64,000 bases of DNA. Origin: Gillisella taibaishanensis. Lineage in GTDB: Bacteria; Pseudomonadota; Alphaproteobacteria; Rhizobiales; Rhizobiaceae. A program made the translations under genes and the position numbers. The stretch is taken from the NCBI RefSeq assembly GCF_001938985.1, contig NZ_MKIN01000021.1, positions 124,001-188,000 of the forward strand. The letters run 5' to 3'. The notes under the pieces are model-generated. The model worked only from the letters and a program-made list of their open reading frames with translations. It had not been told where the DNA came from and ran no database searches. Below are positions 26,982 through 35,887 of this stretch, piece by piece. Within the stretch, counting starts at the first letter, position 1. Every line of letters begins with the position of its first letter.

Positions 26982-28157
26982 ATGGCCGCAGCATTGACGA
27001 TCGACGACTTGAAGCGCCAGGCAAAGCGCCGGGTGCCGAAAATGTTCTTCGACTATGCCGATAGCGGTTCCTGGACCGAGAGCACCTACCGAGCCAATGA
27101 GAGCGATTTTTCCCGGATCAAGCTGCGCCAGCGGGTTCTCGTCGATATGACCGAACGGTCTTTGGCGGGCACGATGATCGGCGAGCCCGTCAGCATGCCC
27201 GTAGCGCTTGCACCGACCGGGATGACAGGCATGCAGCATGCTGATGGCGAGATCCTGGCAGCAGAAGCAGCTGAGGCCTTTGGTGTGCCCTTCACGCTGT
27301 CGACCATGAGCATATGCTCGATTGAGGATGTCGCGCTGCATACGCGCCGGCCCTTCTGGTTCCAACTCTATGTTATGAAGGACCGGGACTTCGTCTATAA
27401 CCTGATGGACCGCGCCAAGGCCGCGAAATGCTCGGCACTGGTGCTGACGCTCGATCTCCAAATCCTCGGCCAGCGTCACAAGGACCTGCGCAACGGCCTC
27501 TCGGCCCCGCCAAAATTCACGCCCAAGCACATGTGGCAGATGGCAACACGGCCGCAATGGTGCATTGGCATGGCCAATACGCACCGCCGGCATTTCGGCA
27601 ACATCGTTGGCCACGCTAAGAATGTCACCGATATGTCCTCGCTTTCGGCCTGGACGGCGGAACAGTTCGACGCCAAACTCTCTTGGGATGATGTTGCCTG
27701 GATCAAGGACTACTGGGGCGGCAAGCTGATCCTCAAGGGTGTTCTCGATGTCGAGGACGCGCGCGCCGCCGCCGACAGTGGCGCGGATGCGATCATCGTT
27801 TCCAACCACGGCGGACGCCAACTGGATGGCGCTCCCTCATCCATTTCGATGCTACCATCAATAGTTGAAGCAGTTGGCGACAGGATGGAAGTGCATATCG
27901 ATGGCGGCATCCGCTCGGGACAAGATGTGCTAAGGGCCACAGCACTCGGCGCCAAGGGCACCTATATTGGCCGCCCCTTCCTCTATGGTCTCGGCGCCGG
28001 TGGCCGCGATGGCGTGACCCGCGCACTGGACATCATCGCCAAGGAACTCGACATCAGCCTCGCGCTCTGCGGCAAACGGCGACTGACCGATGTCGACGCG
28101 TCTATCCTGATGGGCAACCCGTTCCGCTCGGGTCAGCAGGCCGAAAATCGGCCCTGA
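26982..28157 (+). CDS. lldD: FMN-dependent alpha-hydroxy acid dehydrogenase (L-lactate dehydrogenase type)
   Basis: A 391-residue TIM-barrel flavoenzyme of the LldD/glycolate oxidase family, which oxidises L-lactate or another 2-hydroxy acid to the 2-oxo acid and passes electrons to the respiratory chain. FMN and substrate motifs include VALAPTGMTGMQHADGE, TLSTMSICSIEDVA, the catalytic histidine region SNHGGRQLDGAPS near residue 270, and HIDGGIRSGQDVLRATALGA. I start at 26982 (MAAALTIDDLKRQAK) after AAAGGA; the frame is open to 26895. The MHS transporter 115 bases downstream could supply its substrate. Confidence 0.9.
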   Translation: MAAALTIDDLKRQAKRRVPKMFFDYADSGSWTESTYRANESDFSRIKLRQRVLVDMTERSLAGTMIGEPVSMPVALAPTGMTGMQHADGEILAAEAAEAFGVPFTLSTMSICSIEDVALHTRRPFWFQLYVMKDRDFVYNLMDRAKAAKCSALVLTLDLQILGQRHKDLRNGLSAPPKFTPKHMWQMATRPQWCIGMANTHRRHFGNIVGHAKNVTDMSSLSAWTAEQFDAKLSWDDVAWIKDYWGGKLILKGVLDVEDARAAADSGADAIIVSNHGGRQLDGAPSSISMLPSIVEAVGDRMEVHIDGGIRSGQDVLRATALGAKGTYIGRPFLYGLGAGGRDGVTRALDIIAKELDISLALCGKRRLTDVDASILMGNPFRSGQQAENRP

Positions 28158-28272
28158 CGGCAACATATCTGTCGACATGTTAGAGCGACGGCATAATCGC
28201 TGCAATTGCGCTTGAAATCCCTGATGGAATGGGCGACCAAACTTGATCGGATTTTTTTCGCAAGGCAGGATC

Positions 28273-29625
28273 ATGTCGCCCATTTCCACTCCGCCCTCGC
28301 CGCCCCGCCAGCTCACCCGCGCGGATTTTCGCACACTCGGCCTTTCGGCGTTGGGCGGCGCGCTGGAATTCTACGACTTCATCATTTTCGTGTTCTTCGC
28401 GGGTGTCATTGGCAAGCTGTTCTTTCCGCCCAACATGCCGGACTGGCTGGTGACTGTGCAGACCTTCGGCATCTTTGCCGCCGGCTATCTGGTGCGGCCG
28501 CTGGGCGGGCTGATCCTTGCCCATTTTGGCGACATCTTCGGCCGCAAGAAGGTCTTCGCATTCTCGATCCTGTTGATGGCGCTGTCGACGCTCGGCATGG
28601 CCTCCATGCCGACCTTTGCGACAATAGGCATTGCCGCACCTGTTCTGCTGATCCTCATGCGGTTGCTGCAGGGCATTGCCATCGGCGGCGAAGTGCCGGG
28701 CGCCTGGACCTTCGTGTCCGAACACGTGCCATTCCGCCGGGTCGGCTTTGCCTGCGGCTTTCTCTGCTCGGGCCTGACGCTCGGTATTCTCTTAGGATCG
28801 CTGATTGCCGCCGTCATTAACTCGGTCTTTGCGCCGGAAGATGTCGCGGCCTATGCCTGGCGCATCCCCTTCTTCCTCGGGGGCATCTTCGGTCTTGTCG
28901 CCGTTTATCTGCGCCGCTGGTTGCAGGAAACACCCGTCTTTGCCGAAATGCGCCTGGCGCGGGCCGGCATCCCGGAACTGCCGCTGAAGACCGTGCTGCG
29001 TGATTATCCGGTTGCCGTCATCATCTCCATGGCGCTGACCTGGGTGCTTGCCGCCTGCCTCGTCGTAACGACGCTGATGACCGCCACGCTCCTGCAAAAG
29101 CTCTATGGCTATAGCGCCCAGATCTCGCTGACAGCGACGAGCTTCGGAACGCTGTTCCTGATTTTCAGCACTGCCGCATCGGGCGCTATCGTCGACAAGG
29201 TCGGCTCCGGTCGGTTCCTGATGGTGGCAAGCGTGTTTCTGGCGGCAGCAACCTTCGCTTTCTACACCTATGCCGCAACGTCGGTGCCTGTCCTCTTCGC
29301 GCTTTATGCATTGATGGGTCTGTCGGTCGGCATCGTCGGCGCAGTGCCCTACGTCATGGTGCGAGCCTTCCCGGCACATGTCCGGTTTAGCGGCCTGTCC
29401 TTCTCCTACAACGTCTCCTACGCTATTTTCGGTGGATTGACGCCGATTGCGGTCGCGAGCCTGTTGCCGATCAATCCCATGGCGCATGCATATTATCTGC
29501 TGTTCATCTCAGCGCTGGCCTTCCTGCTCGGGATCTATCTGACCCTGAACGGCGGCCGGATCGAGGCCGCCGCCGGCATCGAGGAACTGGGTGAGCGTGA
29601 CACCCTCGCGACGCCGGTCCACTGA
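28273..29625 (+). CDS. MFS transporter, metabolite:H+ symporter (MHS) family
   Basis: A 450-residue major facilitator of the MHS group (relatives KgtP, ProP, ShiA), which imports organic acids or compatible solutes with protons. The first helix has ALEFYDFIIFVFFAG, and the loop signature is GDIFGRKKVFAFSILLMALS. Further conserved segments are LLQGIAIGGEVPGAWTF and WRIPFFLGGIFGLVAVYLRR WLQET. About twelve helices are predicted. I use the ATG at 28273 after AAGGCAGG. Being just downstream of the lactate-type dehydrogenase, it may carry a hydroxy acid, but this is inference. Confidence 0.9.
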   Translation: MSPISTPPSPPRQLTRADFRTLGLSALGGALEFYDFIIFVFFAGVIGKLFFPPNMPDWLVTVQTFGIFAAGYLVRPLGGLILAHFGDIFGRKKVFAFSILLMALSTLGMASMPTFATIGIAAPVLLILMRLLQGIAIGGEVPGAWTFVSEHVPFRRVGFACGFLCSGLTLGILLGSLIAAVINSVFAPEDVAAYAWRIPFFLGGIFGLVAVYLRRWLQETPVFAEMRLARAGIPELPLKTVLRDYPVAVIISMALTWVLAACLVVTTLMTATLLQKLYGYSAQISLTATSFGTLFLIFSTAASGAIVDKVGSGRFLMVASVFLAAATFAFYTYAATSVPVLFALYALMGLSVGIVGAVPYVMVRAFPAHVRFSGLSFSYNVSYAIFGGLTPIAVASLLPINPMAHAYYLLFISALAFLLGIYLTLNGGRIEAAAGIEELGERDTLATPVH

Positions 29626-29737
29626 CGCAAAACGCCCGGCCAAGGCGAGAAGCCAATGGTCGGGCAATTACACACGACAATCACGGCGTCGGACTGATAG
29701 TTCTCAGGAAGATACTGAACCGCGTTCGGCTGAAACG

Positions 29738-29768
29738 TTGACAAATGTCTGTAGAACATTTAGTGAAC
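29738..29768 (+). promoter_or_regulatory. SOS (LexA) box and -35 element of the UdgX cassette
   Basis: GAAC (29754-29757), seven bases, GAAC (29765-29768) is an exact GAAC-N7-GAAC direct repeat, the reverse reading of the alphaproteobacterial LexA site GTTC-N7-GTTC. A perfect TTGACA -35 hexamer lies at 29738-29743. The expected -10 position falls on the second GAAC half-site, so LexA would cover the core promoter. Confidence 0.85.
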
Positions 29769-29773
29769 ATTTC

Positions 29774-31006
29774 ATGAGGAAAACGCTTAAAGAACGCTTG
29801 GCCATCTTGTCGGATGCGGCAAAATACGACGCGTCTTGCGCATCAAGCGGAACGACAAAGCGGAACTCGGCAGCCTCTGGCGGGCTAGGATCGACGGAAG
29901 GCTCCGGGATATGCCATGCCTACGCTCCGGACGGGCGGTGCATCTCTCTTCTTAAAATCCTGATGACCAATTTCTGCATCTACGACTGTGCGTATTGTAT
30001 CAACAGATCGTCGAGCAACGTGGAGCGCGCGCGGTTTTCGGTCGAAGAAGTCATCTGGCTGACGCTCGAATTCTATCGCCGCAATTACATCGAGGGTCTC
30101 TTTCTTTCCTCTGGCATCATCCGCTCGTCCGATTACACGATGGAGGAAATGGTTAGGATTGCGCGTGAATTGCGCACGACACATAATTTCCATGGCTACA
30201 TCCATCTCAAGTCCATTCCCGAGGCGTCACCGCAACTAATTGAAGAGGCGGGGCTCTACGCCGATCGCCTTTCGATCAATATCGAATTGCCGACGGATGC
30301 CGGTATAGGGAAGTTCGCGCCGGAAAAGCGACCGGACAACATTCGCCGGTCGATGGGCAATTTGCGCCTGAAGATCGAAGAAATGGCTGAGCCGACGCTC
30401 CAGACCAAGCGGCGAAGGAGATTTGCCCCCGCCGGACAAAGTACACAGATGATTGTCGGCGCCGACGCTGCTGACGATGCAACCATCCTTGGCACCAGCG
30501 CCAGGCTCTATGGAAGCTACGGCTTGAAGCGTGTCTACTATTCCGCCTTTAGCCCGATCCCGGATTCGTCGAAAAACCTGCCCCTGATCAAGCCGCCGCT
30601 GATGCGGGAGCATCGATTGTATCAGGCAGACTGGCTCTATCGTTTCTATGGGTTCGACATTGCGGAGATCACGTCGGCACGTCCGGACGGCATGCTCGAT
30701 CTCGACATCGATCCGAAACTGGCATGGGCGCTTGGCCATCGCGATCGATTTCCGGTCGACATCAATCTCGCGGACAGGGAAATGCTTCTGCGCGTGCCCG
30801 GCTTCGGCACGAAGACCGTCCAGTCCATCCTTTCGACACGGCGGTTCAAACGGCTGCGGCTGGAAGATATCGGACGGCTCGGCGTCTCACTCAAAAAAGT
30901 CCAGCCGTTCATCACGGCCGAGGGTTGGACCCCGCATCGTTTGATCGATCGCGCCGATTTGCGGGCGATGTTCATGCCGAAGCCGGAGCAATTATCACTA
31001 CTATGA
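29774..31006 (+). CDS. Putative DNA modification/repair radical SAM protein
   Basis: A 410-residue radical SAM protein of the family always paired with UdgX/DUF4130 proteins (TIGR03916 type). The N-terminus has the family mark DAAKYDASCASSG. The [4Fe-4S] motif is CX3CX2C: C68, C72 and C75 in CIYDCAYC. The C-terminus has a helix-hairpin-helix DNA-binding segment near residue 329 (DINLADREMLLRVPGFGTKT). The reaction is unknown. The ATG at 29774 lies only 5 bases after the SOS box and has no ribosome-binding site, suggesting a leaderless message. The next gene overlaps its stop (ATGA). Confidence 0.9.
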   Translation: MRKTLKERLAILSDAAKYDASCASSGTTKRNSAASGGLGSTEGSGICHAYAPDGRCISLLKILMTNFCIYDCAYCINRSSSNVERARFSVEEVIWLTLEFYRRNYIEGLFLSSGIIRSSDYTMEEMVRIARELRTTHNFHGYIHLKSIPEASPQLIEEAGLYADRLSINIELPTDAGIGKFAPEKRPDNIRRSMGNLRLKIEEMAEPTLQTKRRRRFAPAGQSTQMIVGADAADDATILGTSARLYGSYGLKRVYYSAFSPIPDSSKNLPLIKPPLMREHRLYQADWLYRFYGFDIAEITSARPDGMLDLDIDPKLAWALGHRDRFPVDINLADREMLLRVPGFGTKTVQSILSTRRFKRLRLEDIGRLGVSLKKVQPFITAEGWTPHRLIDRADLRAMFMPKPEQLSLL

Positions 31007-32475
31007 CGCAGACCTGCTTTCTCGAAGGCCGTGGCGATCTTTCGGAATGGCGCGCGGCGGCGCGGCGGTATCTACAATCGGGCATCGACCCCAAGGAAAT
31101 CGACTGGCGGCTTATCGATGACGAGCAGGGCTTATTTGGCGCTGACGCAAGCGAAGACGGCGACGGCCGAACGACAAGCCAGGCCGGTCATACGAACGCG
31201 CAGATATCCGTGCCGCCGGCCTTCCTTACACTCGCAGAAGCCGTTCTCTGCCATTCCGATCCCGGCCGCTTCGCTTTGCTTTATCGCCTGCTGTTTCGGT
31301 TAAGGCAGGAACGACATCTTCTTGAGATGAAGACGGATGCCGACGTGGCGATGGCGTACCGGATGCAGAAGTCCGTGGGTCGCGACTATCACAAGATGAC
31401 GGCCTTCTTGCGCTTCAAGGAAGTGCCACTGCCTGCCGGTGTTGCAGGCAGACGGCGTTTTCTTGCCTGGTTTGAGCCGGACCATTTCATCGTCGCACGC
31501 GTTGCGCCGTTTTTCCAACGACGGTTCAATGACATGGACTGGATTATCTTGACGCCTCACGGCTCCGCCTCCTGGGACGGCCAGATCCTTCGGACGTCGA
31601 TCGAACCGGCATTCAAGCCCGATATCCAGGATGAAACCGAGGATCTTTGGCGCACATATTATGCATCCATCTTCAATCCAGCACGCTTGAAGGTAAAGAT
31701 GATGATGACGGAGATGCCGAAAAAATATTGGAAGAACCTGCCGGAGGCGGAGCTCATTCCCGGCCTTATAGCCGGAGCGGAAGCCAAGCTGATCGATATG
31801 GGGCGTCAACAAGCCAGCGAACCGCTCCCGTTTCACCATCGCCTCCAGGCCGCGGCGGCGCGTGTCCAGACCGAGCCGGCGACCGAGGCGGGCACGATTG
31901 ATGCGCTGCGCCAGAACGCCCGGCACTGCACTCGATGTGATCTCTACTGTCGCGCAACACAGACCGTTTTCGGCGAAGGGCCTGTCGATGCACAGATCAT
32001 GGTCGTCGGCGAGCAGCCAGGGGACCAAGAGGATCTTGCCGGGCGGCCGTTCATAGGGCCGGCCGGCCGTGTGTTCCACGATGCTCTAGCGCGTGCCGGC
32101 TTGGACAGACGCGCGCTCTACGTCACCAATGCGGTGAAGCACTTCAAGTATGAGCCACGGGGAAAGCGCCGCATCCACCAGCGCCCAAACATGACAGAGG
32201 TGCAGCACTGCAGGTGGTGGCTCACGCAAGAGATCGATATCGTAAAGCCGAGGCTGATCGTCGCCATGGGCGCGACCGCACTGTTTTCGCTCACGGATCG
32301 AAAGGATCGTTTGGAGGATGTGCGCGGCCAGCCAATCATCATGGACGACGCGCGACATCTATTCGTGACCGTTCATCCATCATACCTGCTGCGCATTCCC
32401 GACGAGATAAAGAGAAACGAAGCAGTCGCGCGCTTTCGTGAGGATATAAGCCGGGTTGCTCGACTTGTTGTGTAG
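31003..32475 (+). CDS. udgX: DUF4130-UdgX fusion, uracil-DNA glycosylase-like repair protein
   Basis: A 490-residue two-domain protein. Residues about 1-250 match DUF4130 (TIGR03915 type, function unknown; YRMQKSVGRDYHKMTAFLRF). Residues about 290-490 are UdgX, a family 4-like uracil-DNA glycosylase that binds uracil sites and becomes covalently attached. GEQPGDQED lies at 336-344, and the diagnostic KRRIH loop holds H392, the residue known in mycobacterial UdgX to form the covalent link. Four cysteines for the Fe-S cluster are present, including CTRCDLYC. Translation is coupled to the radical SAM gene by ATGA. The pair forms an SOS-controlled repair operon. Confidence 0.92.
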   Translation: MTQTCFLEGRGDLSEWRAAARRYLQSGIDPKEIDWRLIDDEQGLFGADASEDGDGRTTSQAGHTNAQISVPPAFLTLAEAVLCHSDPGRFALLYRLLFRLRQERHLLEMKTDADVAMAYRMQKSVGRDYHKMTAFLRFKEVPLPAGVAGRRRFLAWFEPDHFIVARVAPFFQRRFNDMDWIILTPHGSASWDGQILRTSIEPAFKPDIQDETEDLWRTYYASIFNPARLKVKMMMTEMPKKYWKNLPEAELIPGLIAGAEAKLIDMGRQQASEPLPFHHRLQAAAARVQTEPATEAGTIDALRQNARHCTRCDLYCRATQTVFGEGPVDAQIMVVGEQPGDQEDLAGRPFIGPAGRVFHDALARAGLDRRALYVTNAVKHFKYEPRGKRRIHQRPNMTEVQHCRWWLTQEIDIVKPRLIVAMGATALFSLTDRKDRLEDVRGQPIIMDDARHLFVTVHPSYLLRIPDEIKRNEAVARFREDISRVARLVV

Positions 32476-32581
32476 GAGACAAGCTGGAAACGCCCCGTTC
32501 ATTGAACCGGGGTGCTGGAGGATGCGAAGCTTTACGGTGACAATCAGAGGCTGATCCGCCCGCAAGAGGAACATGAAAGAC

Positions 32582-33006
32582 CTATTGGGTTTCCCTGGGT
32601 TGCTCCTTCAGCAACACGAAAAGAACCCCGCTCACCGCCAAGGCCACCGCATAAGCGGTGAGGCCGGGCGCGTAGCTCTGGAATTGCGCGCGGCTGAGCG
32701 GCAGAAGCGTCGCCCCCAGAGCTGCGCCCAGCTGGAATACGGCGAAGATCGTGCCATAGATGCGCCCGAATGCGGCAAGGCCGAAGCTGCGCTTGATGAT
32801 GTAGCTCAGCACGTCGAACTCCGCGCCGTAGACCATGCCGATCAGGATGGCGGACAGGAAGACAAGGCTGCCGACCGCAGCATACGGTCCGACACGGCGA
32901 GGCCGCGGCATCGGGAACGGGGGTGCGGTGCCTCCAGGACCTCTATCACCGAGCAGGCGATACAGAAGCCATAGCGGGTGACGACAGCCCCTTTGACGGA
33001 TGACAT
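32582..33006 (-). pseudogene. Decayed MFS transporter gene (C-terminal remnant)
   Basis: The frame ending at 32582 encodes MFS-like helices: VGPYAAVGSLVFLSAILIGM, GAEFDVLSYIIKRSFGLAAF, GTIFAVFQLGAALGATLLPL, and a last helix ending LFVLLKEQP. The preceding piece, with GAVVTRYGFCIACSVIEVLE, is in another frame, so a frameshift lies near 32925. Nothing upstream of about 33006 continues the protein; a full MFS gene would need at least 700 more bases. The 32476-32581 gap holds only a weak hairpin (32493-32512), and 33007-33157 shows no gene. Confidence 0.75.
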
Positions 33007-33157
33007 GGTGGCGGAAGCCCGCCCATCGGGCTTCCAAGATTGAAGAACTGATCTGCAAGACTGTAGTGGGGTACGTACAAGACTGACCTGCCTGCCCAAA
33101 TGTGGGAAACTGCCCCGCATCACTGCGAAAAGCCTACGGCCCGACATAGCTCCCGGT

Positions 33158-34465
33158 TCAGATATCGAGCGTCGTCTGATGTTCCCAGGCAGTAAATTGG
33201 GAGCAATAGCTGTTCCACTCGTTGTGCTTAAGCTTGAGATAAGCGCTGGAAAATTCGAGCCCTAAGGCCGCCTGAAGCTCATCATCCGCTTCATAGGCGC
33301 GCAACGCATCGAGAAGATTGAGTGGCAGTTTCGGCGCATTCTTCACCGTATGGCCTTCGCGATACATGTCGATATCGTGATGCGGGCCAGGATCGGCATC
33401 GCTCTTAAGGCCCGAAAGGCCGGCGGCGATGATGATGGCCTGGAGCAGGTATGGATTGACTGCTCCGTCCGGCAGGCGCAGTTCGAAACGGCCTGGTCCA
33501 GGCACGCGCACCATATGGGTGCGGTTATTGCCGGTCCAGGTCACCGTATTCGGTGCCCAGGTGGCTCCTGATACGGTGCGCGGCGCGTTGATGCGCTTGT
33601 AGGAATTCACCGTCGGATTGGTGACAGCGGCAAGCGCCGAAGCATGTTTCATGATGCCGCCAAGGAAGGTCTTGCCCTTGGCCGACAAACCGAACGGCAT
33701 GGCCTTGTCGGCAAAAGCGTTGGTCTTTCCCTCGACATCCCAAACCGAGATATGCGCATGGCAGCCATTGCCGGTCAGTCCCTTGAAGGGCTTCGGCATG
33801 AAGGTGGCGCGCAACCCGTGCTTTTCTGCCACCGACTTGACCATGAACTTGAAGAAGGAATGCTTGTCGGCGGTCTTGAGCGCGTCGTCATATTCCCAGT
33901 TCATCTCGAACTGGCCATTCGCGTCTTCATGGTCATTCTGGTAGGGCTTCCAGCCCAGTTCCAGCATGTAGTCGCAGATCTCGGCGATCACGTCATAGCG
34001 ACGCATCAGTGCCTGCTGGTCGTAGCAAGGCTTCTCCGCTGTATCGAATTCGTCAGAAATCTTGCCGCCATCAGCCGAAATCAGGAAAAACTCAGGCTCG
34101 ACGCCCGTCTTGACCCGAAGCCCCATGGATGCGGCTTCCTCAACCAGCTTTTTCAGGACAACACGGGGCGCTTGCCCCACCGGCTTGTCATCCATCACGC
34201 AATCGGCAGCGACCCAGGCGACATCCTTCTTCCAAGGCAGTTGGATAACGGAGGAGGCATCTGGCACGGCAAAGAGATCGGGATGCGCGGGCGTTAGGTC
34301 CAGCCAAGTGGCAAAGCCCGCAAAGCCTGCACCATCCTTCTGCATATCGGCAATGGCCTCAGCCGGCACCAGCTTGGCGCGCTGGGCGCCAAACAGGTCG
34401 GTATAACTGATCATAAAATATTTGATGCCGCGTTCGCTAGCAAACTGCGCAAGATCCTGTGTCAC
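33158..34465 (-). CDS. gmaS: Gamma-glutamylmethylamide synthetase (GlnA-III/GlnT type)
   Basis: A 435-residue glutamine synthetase-like enzyme, annotated glnT in many rhizobia. In the N-methylglutamate pathway the homologue GmaS joins methylamine to glutamate with ATP to give gamma-glutamylmethylamide. GS motifs are present: GVEPEFFL, QNDHEDANGQFEMNW, NGCHAHISVWD, the ATP loop KRINAPRTVSGATW and RFELRLPDGAVNPYL. It starts at a GTG preceded by AGGGGAAC. The neighbouring mgsABC and mgdABCD genes make GmaS more likely than a plain glutamine synthetase. It is the last gene of the leftward operon, 81 bases after mgsC. Confidence 0.87.
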   Translation of the reverse strand: MTQDLAQFASERGIKYFMISYTDLFGAQRAKLVPAEAIADMQKDGAGFAGFATWLDLTPAHPDLFAVPDASSVIQLPWKKDVAWVAADCVMDDKPVGQAPRVVLKKLVEEAASMGLRVKTGVEPEFFLISADGGKISDEFDTAEKPCYDQQALMRRYDVIAEICDYMLELGWKPYQNDHEDANGQFEMNWEYDDALKTADKHSFFKFMVKSVAEKHGLRATFMPKPFKGLTGNGCHAHISVWDVEGKTNAFADKAMPFGLSAKGKTFLGGIMKHASALAAVTNPTVNSYKRINAPRTVSGATWAPNTVTWTGNNRTHMVRVPGPGRFELRLPDGAVNPYLLQAIIIAAGLSGLKSDADPGPHHDIDMYREGHTVKNAPKLPLNLLDALRAYEADDELQAALGLEFSSAYLKLKHNEWNSYCSQFTAWEHQTTLDI

Positions 34466-34546
34466 GTCGTTCCCCTGTTTTTATGGATTGAGACACATTG
34501 AAAGGAAATGACCGCGATCCCGGGAGAAGATCGCAGCCATTGAAGT

Positions 34547-35875
34547 TTAAAAACCGGCCTTGCCGGGATACCAGTTGGTGCCGGCAAGCGGCACTTGCGC
34601 CATCGCGGCGGCCTCCATGGTCAGTGCCACGAGATCTTCTGGCTCGAGATTGTGCAGCCGGTTATGGCCGCAGGCACGGGCAATCGTCTGGGCTTCCAGC
34701 GTCATCACCTTGAGGTAATTGGCGAGACGACGGCCAGCCAGAACCGGGTCGAGACGCTTCATCAATTCCGGATCCTGAGTGGTGATGCCGGCCGGATCCT
34801 TGCCCTCGTGCCAGTCGTCATAGGCGCCCGCAGTGGTACCGAGCTTCTGATATTCCTCTTCCCACTTCGGGTCGTTGTCGCCGATAGCAACCAGCGCCGC
34901 CGTGCCGATCGCCACGGCATCGGCGCCAAGCGCCAGGGCCTTCGCCACATCAGCACCGGAACGGATGCCGCCTGACACGATCAACTGCACCTTGCGATGC
35001 ATACCGAGATTCTGGAGCGCCTGGACGGCTGGACGAATGCAAGCAAGCGTCGGCATGCCGACATTTTCGATGAACACGTCCTGAGTTGCAGCTGTACCGC
35101 CCTGCATGCCGTCGAGCACAACAACGTCAGCCCCGGCTTTTACGGCAAGCGCCGTGTCGTAATACGGCCGCGCGCCGCCGACCTTGATATAGATCGGCTT
35201 TTCCCAATCGGTGATTTCGCGCAGTTCGAGGATCTTGATCTCGAGATCGTCTGGCCCCGTCCAGTCGGGATGACGGCAGGCGGAGCGCTGGTCGATACCC
35301 TTCGGCAGGTTGCGCATGTTGGCGACCCGATCGGAAATCTTCTGGCCGAGCAACATGCCACCGCCGCCGGGCTTGGCGCCTTGGCCGACCACCACTTCGA
35401 TGGCATCGGCGCGGCGCAGATCTCTAGGGTTCATGCCGTAGCGTGACGGCAGATATTGATAGACCAGGGTCTGGCTATGGCCGCGCTCCTCATCGGTCAT
35501 GCCGCCATCGCCCGTCGTGGTGGAGGTGCCGGCCAGCGTCGCCCCGCGCCCAAGCGCTTCCTTGGCATTGCCAGAAAGGGCACCGAAGCTCATGCCGGCA
35601 ATGGTGATCGGTGTCTTCAGGTGGATAGGCTTTTTGGCAAAGCGGGTGCCGAGCACAACCGAAGTATCGCATTTCTCGCGATAGCCCTCGAGCGGATAAC
35701 GGGAAATCGACGCGCCGAGAAACAGCAGATCGTCGAAATGCGGCACCTTGCGCTTGGTGCCGGCTCCCCTGATATCGTAGATGCCGGTGGCGGCGGCGCG
35801 GCGGATTTCCGCGAGCGTATAATCATCGAAGGTCGCGGATTTGCGCGGTGGCGTATTGGGGTTGTGATAGCTCAT
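34547..35875 (-). CDS. mgsC: N-methylglutamate synthase subunit C (glutamate synthase-like)
   Basis: A 442-residue protein homologous to the FMN/Fe-S barrel domain of glutamate synthase (GlxD in Sinorhizobium naming). Visible motifs are ITIAGMSFGALSGNAKEALG near residue 90, GTSTTTGDGGMTDEER, GQGAKPGGGGMLLGQKI, and the FMN site VVLDGMQGGTAATQDVF with VSGGIRSGADVAKALALGAD. With MgsA (amidotransferase-like) and MgsB it forms N-methylglutamate synthase, which makes N-methylglutamate from gamma-glutamylmethylamide or from methylamine plus glutamate. It follows mgsB after 12 bases. Confidence 0.9.
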   Translation of the reverse strand: MSYHNPNTPPRKSATFDDYTLAEIRRAAATGIYDIRGAGTKRKVPHFDDLLFLGASISRYPLEGYREKCDTSVVLGTRFAKKPIHLKTPITIAGMSFGALSGNAKEALGRGATLAGTSTTTGDGGMTDEERGHSQTLVYQYLPSRYGMNPRDLRRADAIEVVVGQGAKPGGGGMLLGQKISDRVANMRNLPKGIDQRSACRHPDWTGPDDLEIKILELREITDWEKPIYIKVGGARPYYDTALAVKAGADVVVLDGMQGGTAATQDVFIENVGMPTLACIRPAVQALQNLGMHRKVQLIVSGGIRSGADVAKALALGADAVAIGTAALVAIGDNDPKWEEEYQKLGTTAGAYDDWHEGKDPAGITTQDPELMKRLDPVLAGRRLANYLKVMTLEAQTIARACGHNRLHNLEPEDLVALTMEAAAMAQVPLAGTNWYPGKAGF

Positions 35876-35887
35876 CGGTCTCTCCGC

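Noticed and set aside
29754..29768. Reading the GAAC repeat as an inverted (GAAC-N-GTTC) site
   Set aside because: Both halves are GAAC in the same orientation, which matches the alphaproteobacterial direct-repeat LexA site, not a palindrome.
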